Positions 8,499 to 15,573 of a stretch of 64,000 bases of DNA are shown one piece after another. A program made the translations under genes and the position numbers. Source of the stretch: QWHO01 sp021404945 (GTDB lineage Bacteria; Vulcanimicrobiota; Xenobia; Xenobiales; QWHO01); assembly GCA_963169765.1 (NCBI GenBank), contig CAUJEN010000131.1, forward strand, positions 1 to 64,000. Reading direction: 5' to 3'. Position 1 is the first letter of the stretch. Each line of letters begins with the position of its first letter. A model generated the notes under the pieces. That model did no database searches. It saw only the letters and a program-made list of their open reading frames with translations, and was not told the DNA's origin.

Positions 8499-8791
8499 CG
8501 CAGCCTCGACCACTCGGGTCGCGAGCACAGTCGGGGAAGAAACCGGGGCTGCCTCTGCCGCCGCACCCAGTTCAGCAGGCGCTGGCAGACCAGACGCGCG
8601 CGAGGCTGAGGATGGCGCAGAACGAAGCGGTCCAGGGCCGGCTCGAGCTGTTCCAGCGGCAGATCCGCGGGCAGCTCCGAGCCGAGCTTCTGGAGCAGCT
8701 CGCGGGCAAAGCCCGAGCGACGCGGCTCGGCGCTGGCCAGGAAGGCATCCAGGGCGGTCAGGGCCATCATGCGGGCGAAAGGTTTACCCAT
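8450..8791 (-). CDS. hypothetical helical protein, about 113 residues
   Basis: A basic, Leu/Arg-rich frame (LQKLGSELPADLPLEQLEP, LDRFVLRHPQPRARLVCQR), predicted helical with no signal peptide. ATG at 8791 is chosen; the frame also opens at a TTG at 8818. Its end overlaps the convergent copper-amine-oxidase-N gene by 49 bp. I recognise no family, and a spurious frame cannot be excluded given the weak ribosome site. Confidence 0.45.
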   Translation of the reverse strand: MGKPFARMMALTALDAFLASAEPRRSGFARELLQKLGSELPADLPLEQLEPALDRFVLRHPQPRARLVCQRLLNWVRRQRQPRFLPRLCSRPEWSRLRQRPTVIRRGPDPLSR

Positions 8792-8843
8792 GCGGACCAC
8801 AGGTTTACAAGTCGGCAAGCAGATTTCCTGTCGAACCGGCTAA

Positions 8844-8945
8844 TGTGCTCGCACTTTGGTCTTGCCCATGAGCACGATCTGACGAACGCGCCGGAACTGC
8901 GTTCCTGCGCGTTGTAAAGTGCAAGACCAGAGGCCTTGCACTTTA
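8844..8945. repeat. dispersed ~100-bp imperfect palindromic repeat, copy 1
   Basis: The reverse complement of this stretch matches 55684-55777 over most of its length with only scattered differences, including the shared core GGAACGCAGTTCCGGCGCG and the following CGTTCGTCAGAT. The two ends are imperfect inverted repeats of each other: one reads GTGCTCGCACTTTGGTCTTG and the other carries CAAGACCAGAGGCCTTGCAC. The core GGAAC-GCA-GTTCC is itself palindromic. It lies in the gap between a minus-strand hypothetical gene and the plus-strand gene at 8996, and contains no frame worth calling. Confidence 0.8.
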
Positions 8946-8995
8946 ATTTAGCTTCTTCCCCGACAGAGAAAGAACGCATCCAGGAGGGTTTTTCC

Positions 8996-9616
8996 GTGAA
9001 CATCAGCGCAGCTAACGCTTTGCCCCAAGTCTATTCCCGAGCTCGGGCCAGTGCCGAGCAGTCCTGCTCCCCCACCCGTCCAGCCACCGAATGGTGGCAG
9101 GTGGGCGAGCAGACGTTCGACTCCACCTCCTCCATGCTCAGCCAGCTGCAGGTGGGCGACCAGGGTGCGGAGGCCGTCTATCATTACAAGACAACCGCCG
9201 ATTCTGAGCGCACGCTCAAAGACTTCGTCAAAGAGCAGGCTCTCTCGGGAGCCATCGGGGGGGCTATTCTGGGGGTCGTGGGCGTGGTCGGGATCAACGT
9301 CCTCGGCACCATCGCTTCGATCATGACGGCTGGCTTCTACGGGATGTTCCAGGGCGTGGCCCTGGCCGCCCCGGTGGCAGTCTGCGCCGCCGGCGGTGCC
9401 CTGCTCGGCGCCCTGACGGCCAGAGAGAGCTTCAATGACTTTCAGGCCAATGGGCACAGCGTCTATGGCACGGTGATGAGCAACAATGGCCAGCTGGTGT
9501 TCCATCCGGGCAACGAGCTGCAGAATCGAGTGGATCTGGCAGCCCACGCTCAGGCGCCGGTCGAGGCCGATACCCCAAACTGCACTCCCTGGTGGCAGCG
9601 GCAGCAGAGCTACTGA
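8996..9616 (+). CDS. hypothetical protein with a glycine-rich membrane hairpin
   Basis: A GTG start follows a perfect AGGAGG site by seven bases and gives 206 residues. Residues 80-140 form two long hydrophobic segments rich in Gly and Ala (GAIGGAILGVVGVVGINVLG and AAPVAVCAAGGALLGALTA), a pattern of glycine-zipper or membrane-inserting proteins. Both flanks are polar, and the C-terminus carries SVYGTVMSNNGQLVFHPGNE. No family recognised and no signal peptide. A membrane-perturbing or colicin-like role is only a possibility. Confidence 0.65.
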   Translation: MNISAANALPQVYSRARASAEQSCSPTRPATEWWQVGEQTFDSTSSMLSQLQVGDQGAEAVYHYKTTADSERTLKDFVKEQALSGAIGGAILGVVGVVGINVLGTIASIMTAGFYGMFQGVALAAPVAVCAAGGALLGALTARESFNDFQANGHSVYGTVMSNNGQLVFHPGNELQNRVDLAAHAQAPVEADTPNCTPWWQRQQSY

Positions 9617-9744
9617 GCCTTCGTCTCACGCCGACTCAGTGCGCGTTGAACGCTTCAAAAATTGTCTGCCCTCGCGCGCGTTCATTTCTGAACCGGTCAA
9701 GGCGCGGGATCGACTGAGCCTTCCTCTCAAAGGACTTGGCGGCG

Positions 9745-9765
9745 TGGCGGGCAAAGTGCCCGCCA
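9745..9765 (+). promoter_or_regulatory. perfect 9-bp hairpin ending on the ATG of a 24-residue frame
   Basis: TGGCGGGCA (9745-9753) and TGCCCGCCA (9757-9765) are exact complements with a three-base loop. The last base is the A of the ATG at 9765. In mRNA such a GC-rich stem would bury the initiation region of the short frame upstream of the GroES-like gene, so it may control translation there or act as a transcription pause or terminator. No U-run follows. Confidence 0.45.
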
Positions 9766-9839
9766 TGAGGATTGCTGTCCACGCTTTCGGCTGGTATCGA
9801 GCGGTCGCTACCGCCCTCGAGAAAGCGGCCGAGGAGTAG
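9765..9839 (+). CDS. possible 24-residue leader peptide before the GroES-like gene
   Basis: ATG at 9765 begins MRIAVHAFGWYRAVATALEK and stops with TAG at 9837-9839. The G of that TAG is the first base of the GTG start of the GroES-like gene, a tight coupling arrangement. No ribosome site is visible because the preceding bases form the hairpin at 9745-9765. It could be a coupling leader or a chance frame. Confidence 0.3.
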   Translation: MRIAVHAFGWYRAVATALEKAAEE

Positions 9840-10222
9840 TGGGCGAGCTCATCCTGGTGGGTGACAGGGTCTTGATCCAGCCCCTCGAGGGCGAGCAGAC
9901 CACCCAGTCGGGCCTGATTCTGCCCGCCACCGCCACCGACCGGGAACGAGTTCAGACGGGGCGTGTGATTCAGGTCGGCCCGGGCTATTTGATGCCCAAT
10001 CCCCGGTATTCCGAGGAGCCCTGGACCCAGCCCAGGGAGTCGATCCGGTTTCTGCCCATGCAGGCCGAGCCGGGCGACCTGGCTTACTTTTTGCGCAAAG
10101 AGGCCTTCGAGTTTACCTACCTGGGCAAATCCTACCTGGTGGTCCATCACCACGCCATTCTGGCCCTGATCCGGCCGGATGAGAAAGATGTGTTGCAGAG
10201 CCTGGAGGGCTTGCTGGGCTGA
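9839..10222 (+). CDS. GroES-like co-chaperonin family protein
   Basis: The protein has 127 residues against about 95 for GroES. The start matches the Cpn10 fold: VGDRVLIQPLEGEQTTQSGL, ILPATATDRERVQTGRVIQVGPG. It differs from true GroES in a long middle insertion (MPNPRYSEEPWTQPRESIRF) and a C-terminal half reading GDLAYFLRKEAFEFTYLGKSYLVV. GroES caps GroEL, but no groEL is in the window, so this is probably a solitary divergent paralogue. GTG start, overlapping the stop of the preceding small frame by one base. Confidence 0.75.
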   Translation: MGELILVGDRVLIQPLEGEQTTQSGLILPATATDRERVQTGRVIQVGPGYLMPNPRYSEEPWTQPRESIRFLPMQAEPGDLAYFLRKEAFEFTYLGKSYLVVHHHAILALIRPDEKDVLQSLEGLLG

Positions 10223-10404
10223 GCTTGGAGCTTTATGCCCTGAGCTACGGGCGCTCACTCTTCCCGGCCCACCTCGTGCTCGACGGGGCCGACCCTCGGG
10301 AGGAAGTCGATTTTGCCCGGGCTTGCTCTCGGCCTTGCTGCTCTGGCTCGATCTGGCCCTCAAGCGCTGAGAGGGAGACCTGCTCTCGGCCCGAAGCCGG
10401 GCTG

Positions 10405-10881
10405 ATGCCTTCCTGCGCCGACCTTTGCGATCAGGATCCGCCCGGCCTGCAGGTGGCCGAGCCCGTTTTTCGCGACTATGGAGGCCGGCTGGCCTTCGAA
10501 GGCCCGGTCCGCACCGTCAAGGTCCACGAGGACAACTCGTTCGTGCGCCGGGCACTGGAGCAACCCGGGCAGGGAGCGGTGCTGGTGGTGGACGGCGGCG
10601 GCTCGCTTCGCTGCGCCTTGCTCGGCGATCAGCTCGGCGAGCTGGCCGTCAAGAACGGCTGGGCCGGCCTGCTGATCTATGGCTGCGTGCGCGACGCCAC
10701 CGCCCTCTCCCGGTTGGAGCTGGGCGTCAAGGCCCTGGCCACCAATCCCAGGAAGAGCGTCAAGCGCGACCGGGGTGAGTGCGACCAGATGGTGCGCTTT
10801 GCCGGAGTGCGCTTTGAGCCTGGACAGTACCTCGTGGCCGACCCCGATGGCGTGGCCGTGATCCCCGGGCTACCCGGCTGA
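10405..10881 (+). CDS. RraA-family protein (RNase E inhibitor / HMG aldolase-like)
   Basis: The protein has 158 residues; RraA is 161. Recognisable blocks are PVRTVKVHEDN near the start, AVLVVDGGGSLRCALLGDQLGELA with the typical Gly-rich turn, WAGLLIYGCVRDA (the conserved G-x-x-R/D region) and DPDGVAVIPG at the C-terminus. Family members either bind and inhibit RNase E or act as metal-dependent aldolases on 4-hydroxy-4-methyl-2-oxoglutarate; sequence alone does not decide. The 182 bp before it hold an in-frame but unconvincing extension and nothing else I recognise. Its end overlaps the convergent sbcC by 12 bp. Confidence 0.82.
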   Translation: MPSCADLCDQDPPGLQVAEPVFRDYGGRLAFEGPVRTVKVHEDNSFVRRALEQPGQGAVLVVDGGGSLRCALLGDQLGELAVKNGWAGLLIYGCVRDATALSRLELGVKALATNPRKSVKRDRGECDQMVRFAGVRFEPGQYLVADPDGVAVIPGLPG

Positions 10882-13830
10882 CAGGGCGGCCAGTCGGGCC
10901 GGGTCGAGGTCGCTGCGGGCGGCTTCGTCTCGAGCCGAGCCGCTGACTTCCTCCACCACGCTGCCCTGCGGGGTGCGGCTGACTCGCAGGATGCGCTCCA
11001 GCCGCTCGGCCACCGCTCCCACGTGGCTGATCACCCCGATCAGCCGACCGCTGCCGGCCAGGTTCTCGAGCGCATCCAGGGCCCGGTCGAGGCACTCCGG
11101 GCTGAGGCTGCCGAATCCCTCGTCCAGGAAGAAGGCCTCCAGGCGCCCGCCCTTGCGGCCCACCAGCTCGGACAGGGCCAGCGCCAGCGACAGACTGGCC
11201 AGGAAGGTCTCCCCGCCCGAGAGCGTCTCAGGCTTGCGGGCCTGCCCGGTGCCGCGGTCCACGATCTCGAACCTGGGGCTGAAGCCGAATTGCTGGCCGG
11301 TCATCTCCAAGAGGCGCGTGCTGGCCAGCTCGAGCAGCTCTTGCTGGCGGCGCTCCTGGAGCCACTGCGAGAAGGGCGGGTGCTTCTTATGCTTGCGATT
11401 GCCCAGCGTTTGCTGGATGAAGTCGAGATTGCGCGCCAGCCGCTCAGCCGGCAGCAGGGCCTGATCGAGGGTGGCGGCCCGTTGCTCTTTGTCGAGCGCC
11501 TCGGCGAGCGCTCGCTCGGCCAGCACCCGCCCGGTCTCGCCTTCCCGCCCGCGTTTCTCCAGCTCGTCCATGCTGGCCGCTCCAAGCTCGGTCAGGCGCT
11601 GCTGCAGAACGCCCCGCTCGCTCTGCAGTCGGGCCGCGCCCTGCTGCTCCTCGTCGCGCCAGCGCTCCAGCGCTGCCAGTCGGGCCGCTTCCTGGCGTCG
11701 AGCCGTCTCGAGCGGCTCTGAAGCCACTTCTACCGTCACTCCCAGCCCGGCCAGCTGGACGCGTTGCTCGTTCATGGCGTTCTCCAGAGCCCGCCTGGGC
11801 TGCTCGAGCTCGACCTGAGTTCGGTGGTGCAACTGATTCTGGCTCTGGGCCAGGCGGTGGGCCTCGGCCAGCGCAGCGCCCAGTTGCCCCTCGAGCTTCT
11901 CCAGCTCGACCAGCTCGCGCTCGATCTCGGCCGCCTGTTGCTCTCCCAGGTCCGACTCGGCCCCGGCGCAGCGTCGGGTCAGCTCAGCCAGCTCTTCTGC
12001 TCGACGGGTCAGCTCGACGCTCAGAGCGCTCAAGGCCTTCTGGCGTTCGGCGATGGTGGCCTCGAGCTTCTTGCACTCGCCGTCGAAGGCCGTATACTCG
12101 GCCCGGCAGGCCTCGTAGGCGGCCTCGGCCAGCTCGCGCCGTTGGCGCGGCCCGGCCAGCAGACATTCGTCGAACTGCTCGAAGTCGGTCTCGCCGCCCA
12201 GGAGCTCGCGACCCCTTGCGGTCAGCTCCTCCACCTGCTGACGCGCCTGCAGCTCCTCGGCTTCGCGCCGGGCCACCTGGGTGGACAGGGCCTGGCTTCT
12301 CGCCACCGCTCCCTGCCAGGTCTGGAAGGCCACCTGCTGGCGAGACTCGCAGGCAGCCACGGCGGCGATGGCCTCTTCCAACCCCTCCCCGCGCGGCGCC
12401 TGGAAGCCCTCGGGCAGGGGGCGGGCGCAGACCGGACAGGGGTCCTCGGGTTTGCAGTGAGCGGCCAGCGCGGCCACAGCCTGCTCTTGCTCGAGCCGGG
12501 CCCGGGTGGCCCGGCTGGCGGCCAGCTCGTCCTGGGCCTTGCGATGGGAGGCCTCCATCGAAGAAAGCAGGCCGCACTCGTCGTTCAGGGTCCGGCGCTC
12601 GCTCTCGAGCTTGCGTCCCAGCTCATCCAGCCTCCCGCCGGCCTGGCGCCAACGCTCCAGCCAGAGGGAAGCCTGCTCGGCCTGCTCCCGGGCCTGATCG
12701 AGCGCCAGGCGCGCTTTCTGACCTGCCTCCACCAGTTGCTCGCGACGCTCCGGCTGCTCGGCCGATCGAAGCTGCAACTCGTCCAGGTCAGCCTGGCTTC
12801 GGAGCTGCTCCTGGCGACGCTGCTCCAACTCTTGCTGGCCGCGCTCGAGTTGAGGCTTGAGCTCGGAAAGCAGCCTGGCGCTGGCCAGCCACTGGTTGAT
12901 CCTGGCGCGGGTGCGCCCCGAGCTCTCCCGTGCGGTCTTGACGTCTTGCAGGCGGGCTCGCTCAGTCTCGCTCTCCAGCAGAGCTTGCTCGGCTTCCTGC
13001 CGCTCGCGGACCAGCTCCTGCTCCAGTTGATCCAGGGCGGTCAGGTCGTCCTCAAAGCTCTGAGCCAGCTGCTCGGCTCGCTGGATGCGCCCGTGGACGC
13101 CCTGCAGCTCGGTCTGGCGCAAGGCCAGGGCCGCGACCACCTCTCGACAACTCTCCAGCTGCTCGTTCGACGCGGCTTCCTGCTGACGGGCAGCTTCCAG
13201 GGCTTCACGGGCCCCTGCCACGGTGGCGGCCGGATCGGGGCCCAGCGCCTCGCGCTGGGTGCGGGCCCGGATCAAAAGGTCGGATAGCTTGCGCGAGCGA
13301 GCCTGCACGGTCTCAGCCACCCGGCTCAGGTCGTCCAGGCCCAGCAGGCTCTTGAGCACGTCCGAGCGGTCCTTCTCTCCGGCCGTCAAGAGCTGCTGGA
13401 AACGTCCCTGGGGCAGCACCACGGTCTTGAGGAACTGGCTCATGTCCAGGCCGACCAGATCGCGGATCTGGCGGTCGACGTCGGCCTGGCCGTCAAAAGC
13501 TCCCTCGCCGTCCAGGCGACGCAGGCAGTGGACCGGGTTTCTGCCCTTTTCCGAGCATGAGCGGTCCACCCGCCAGCGCTGCCCACGCGCCTCGAACTCC
13601 AGGCTCACGGTCATGGTCGGGTCGCCCGGCCCGTCCGAGATCAAGGCCTTGACGCTGCGCCCATCGAAGGTGCACGAGCCGTAGAGGGCATAGACCAGGG
13701 CCTCCAGCAGCGAGGACTTGCCCGCACCCGTCGAACCGGTGATGGCGAACAGACCCAGGTCCTCAAACGAGATCTCCTGGCGGGCACGATAAGAGCGCAG
13801 ATTCTCCAGGGTGAGCTTGAGTGGCCTCAC
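10870..13830 (-). CDS. sbcC: SbcC, Rad50-type SMC ATPase of the SbcCD nuclease
   Basis: The protein has 986 residues. The N-terminal half-ATPase has Walker A GSTGAGKSSLLEALVYALYG near residue 35. A long coiled coil runs from about 180 to 820 and turns at a zinc hook, CPVC, near residue 465. The C-terminal half-ATPase has signature LSGGETFLASLSLALALSEL and Walker B AFFLDEGFGSL. SbcC dimerises through the hook and drives SbcD to open hairpins and clear protein-blocked DNA ends. ATG at 13830 overlaps the TGA of sbcD by four bases, so the two are co-translated. Confidence 0.96.
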   Translation of the reverse strand: MRPLKLTLENLRSYRARQEISFEDLGLFAITGSTGAGKSSLLEALVYALYGSCTFDGRSVKALISDGPGDPTMTVSLEFEARGQRWRVDRSCSEKGRNPVHCLRRLDGEGAFDGQADVDRQIRDLVGLDMSQFLKTVVLPQGRFQQLLTAGEKDRSDVLKSLLGLDDLSRVAETVQARSRKLSDLLIRARTQREALGPDPAATVAGAREALEAARQQEAASNEQLESCREVVAALALRQTELQGVHGRIQRAEQLAQSFEDDLTALDQLEQELVRERQEAEQALLESETERARLQDVKTARESSGRTRARINQWLASARLLSELKPQLERGQQELEQRRQEQLRSQADLDELQLRSAEQPERREQLVEAGQKARLALDQAREQAEQASLWLERWRQAGGRLDELGRKLESERRTLNDECGLLSSMEASHRKAQDELAASRATRARLEQEQAVAALAAHCKPEDPCPVCARPLPEGFQAPRGEGLEEAIAAVAACESRQQVAFQTWQGAVARSQALSTQVARREAEELQARQQVEELTARGRELLGGETDFEQFDECLLAGPRQRRELAEAAYEACRAEYTAFDGECKKLEATIAERQKALSALSVELTRRAEELAELTRRCAGAESDLGEQQAAEIERELVELEKLEGQLGAALAEAHRLAQSQNQLHHRTQVELEQPRRALENAMNEQRVQLAGLGVTVEVASEPLETARRQEAARLAALERWRDEEQQGAARLQSERGVLQQRLTELGAASMDELEKRGREGETGRVLAERALAEALDKEQRAATLDQALLPAERLARNLDFIQQTLGNRKHKKHPPFSQWLQERRQQELLELASTRLLEMTGQQFGFSPRFEIVDRGTGQARKPETLSGGETFLASLSLALALSELVGRKGGRLEAFFLDEGFGSLSPECLDRALDALENLAGSGRLIGVISHVGAVAERLERILRVSRTPQGSVVEEVSGSARDEAARSDLDPARLAALSAG

Positions 13831-15038
13831 GCGGTCACCTCCTGCAGGGCCACCAGCTCGGGACGGGGGGTCACCTCTTCCGCGTCAGCCAGCTCGGCGA
13901 ACAGGCTCAGCAGCTGATCCCCATCCAGGTCGTCGGGGGCGTGGTCGGCCAGGTAGGCGCGAAAGGCCTGCTGCAGATCCTCGAACGTCTCGCCGTGACG
14001 GTCCTCGCCCACCAGCTCGAGTCGGGTGGCCAGGCTGCGCTCGCCCACCTCCAGCAAGGTGGCCCGGGGGAAGACGCGGGCGGCCCACTCGGGCAGGCCC
14101 GGGGTGGGTTGGGGGGTGTGGACGACCAGGCGCAGCAGCTCCTGGTCGATGCTCTCGGATTTTCGCTCCAGCTCTTCCACGGTGCCTTCCAGGGTGCACA
14201 GGGCTCGGCCGGCGGTGACGGGCACGGTCTTGATGCGGGCGGCGCGGGCCGGCTCAGCCTCGATCAGAACCACCTCTTTGGTCTCGCCCTCCTCGCCGAA
14301 GTCGAGCTGGATGAGCGAGCCGGCGTAGCGTCCGGGCAGGTTGCCGGGCAGGGCCTGGGGCTTGTGAATGTGGCCGAAGGCTGCGTAGCTGACGGGCGGC
14401 AGCGAGCTGGCCCGAGAGGCATAGTGGGCCGAGACGTGCAGCGCTCGCTCACTCTTCGACCAGGTGGCCCCATCCACGTGCAGGTGGGCCACCAGCAGGT
14501 GGATGGTGCGCGCGGGATCATAGCTCCGCTCCAGCTCGCTGGCGTAAGCGGCCTGGATGGCGGCCACGCGGTCGGCATAGCTCATGGTGCGGCACTCGGC
14601 CTTCACCTCCAGCGCGTCCACGACCCTGTTAGCGTGCAGGAAGGGCATGGTGACCACCCGGGCCAGCTCCGAGCCGGCGCCCGGGAACTCCAGGATCCCC
14701 CCGCTTTTCGGGGCCCGGATCGTGGGTACGAAGTGCAGGCGCCCGCCGCCGAGCAGGGCCTCGAACAGCTCGAACAGGGCTCCCGAGTCGTGGTTGCCGG
14801 CCACCACCACCACCGGGGCCAGCTCGCCGAGACGGCGGAGCATGCAATGAGCCAGGCTCATCTCCTCCACGCCGGGGCGCGAGGCATCGAACAGGTCTCC
14901 GGAGTGAAGCACCAGGTGAGGCTTGAAGTCGCGCGCAACCTCCAGGACCTGCTCGAAAGCGGCAATCTGGTCGGGGCGGCGCGACTGACCGTAGGTGAGC
15001 CGGCCCAGGTGCCAGTCAGAGGTGTGGAAGATGCGCAC
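13827..15038 (-). CDS. sbcD: SbcD, Mre11-type nuclease of the SbcCD complex
   Basis: The protein has 403 residues. The metallophosphoesterase core carries the two-metal motifs in order: FHTSDWHLGR, LHSGDLFDASRPG, VVVAGNHDSG, and histidines in LLVAHLHVDGA and AAFGHIHKPQ. The enzyme cuts double-strand ends and hairpins in an ATP-driven complex with SbcC, encoded next with a four-base overlap. GTG start at 15038. Upstream, after an A-tract on this strand, lies the palindromic element at 15075-15093 shared with the divergent gene. Confidence 0.95.
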   Translation of the reverse strand: MRIFHTSDWHLGRLTYGQSRRPDQIAAFEQVLEVARDFKPHLVLHSGDLFDASRPGVEEMSLAHCMLRRLGELAPVVVVAGNHDSGALFELFEALLGGGRLHFVPTIRAPKSGGILEFPGAGSELARVVTMPFLHANRVVDALEVKAECRTMSYADRVAAIQAAYASELERSYDPARTIHLLVAHLHVDGATWSKSERALHVSAHYASRASSLPPVSYAAFGHIHKPQALPGNLPGRYAGSLIQLDFGEEGETKEVVLIEAEPARAARIKTVPVTAGRALCTLEGTVEELERKSESIDQELLRLVVHTPQPTPGLPEWAARVFPRATLLEVGERSLATRLELVGEDRHGETFEDLQQAFRAYLADHAPDDLDGDQLLSLFAELADAEEVTPRPELVALQEVTA

Positions 15039-15074
15039 GGGTTGGAGCCTTTCGGAGTAGTTTTTTTTCAGGCA

Positions 15075-15093
15075 GGGGTTCTATAGTGACCCC
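15075..15093. promoter_or_regulatory. palindromic element with back-to-back -10 boxes between sbcD and the 15097 gene
   Basis: GGGGT and ACCCC flank TCTATAGTG. The inner bases read TATAGT on the plus strand and TATAGA on the minus strand, both close to a -10 hexamer. The plus-strand box ends ten bases before the ATG at 15097, so that transcript would have almost no leader. I see no convincing -35 box on either side. Confidence 0.35.
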
Positions 15094-15096
15094 AAG

Positions 15097-15546
15097 ATGA
15101 ACGTAAGCACGCGCCTGATTGAGTTCGCCGCCAGCCGCACCAACCGCTCGCCCGAGCAGTTGAAGGCGCTGGTGAACCAGACCGACTTCTTGAGTGAAGG
15201 ACTCAGCGAGGCGAGCTTCAGCGGGTTGATGGTCGACCGCAGCGAGCTGTGCCGCCTGGAAGCGGCCGACCCGGTGGGCTGCCTGCTCGGCCGCAACCCT
15301 CGTCGCGAGGAAGCGCTGGAGCGGTTTTATCGCAACCATCCCGACCAGGTGCGGGCCGAAGGCAACCAGCTCATTCACCACATCGAGGGTCAGACCAACT
15401 GCGGCCAGACCACCCACGAAGTCTTGCACGCCCCGGCCGAGAACGGCCTGGTCGAGCTCGACTACGTCAGGGGTGCTGAGCGCTGCCAGGTTTTCATCGA
15501 TACCACTCCCGGCCAGCCCGGCGAGCAGTGGTTGATCTTCCGCTAA
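15097..15546 (+). CDS. hypothetical protein between SbcCD and HerA-NurA
   Basis: An acidic soluble protein of 149 residues with no signal peptide. The N-terminal part is helical (RLIEFAASRTNRSPEQLKAL), and the C-terminal part appears beta-rich (NGLVELDYVRGAERCQVFID). Three cysteines and the stretch QTNCGQTTHEVLHAP are the only distinctive points. It is the only gene between two DNA-end-processing operons, on the opposite strand. A DNA-repair role would be guilt by association only. Confidence 0.6.
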   Translation: MNVSTRLIEFAASRTNRSPEQLKALVNQTDFLSEGLSEASFSGLMVDRSELCRLEAADPVGCLLGRNPRREEALERFYRNHPDQVRAEGNQLIHHIEGQTNCGQTTHEVLHAPAENGLVELDYVRGAERCQVFIDTTPGQPGEQWLIFR

Positions 15547-15573
15547 GAGAAGCTCGGGCCGCAGGGACTCAGC

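Noticed and set aside
9634..9720. Possible second repeat family (GTGCGCGTTGA... near 9637 and 61698)
   Set aside because: The similarity is limited to about 13 bases plus GCGCGCG runs and could be chance in GC-rich gaps.
11764..13287. Long Leu/Gln-rich open frame antisense to sbcC
   Set aside because: It mirrors the coiled-coil codons of sbcC; the composition is an artefact of reading the opposite strand.
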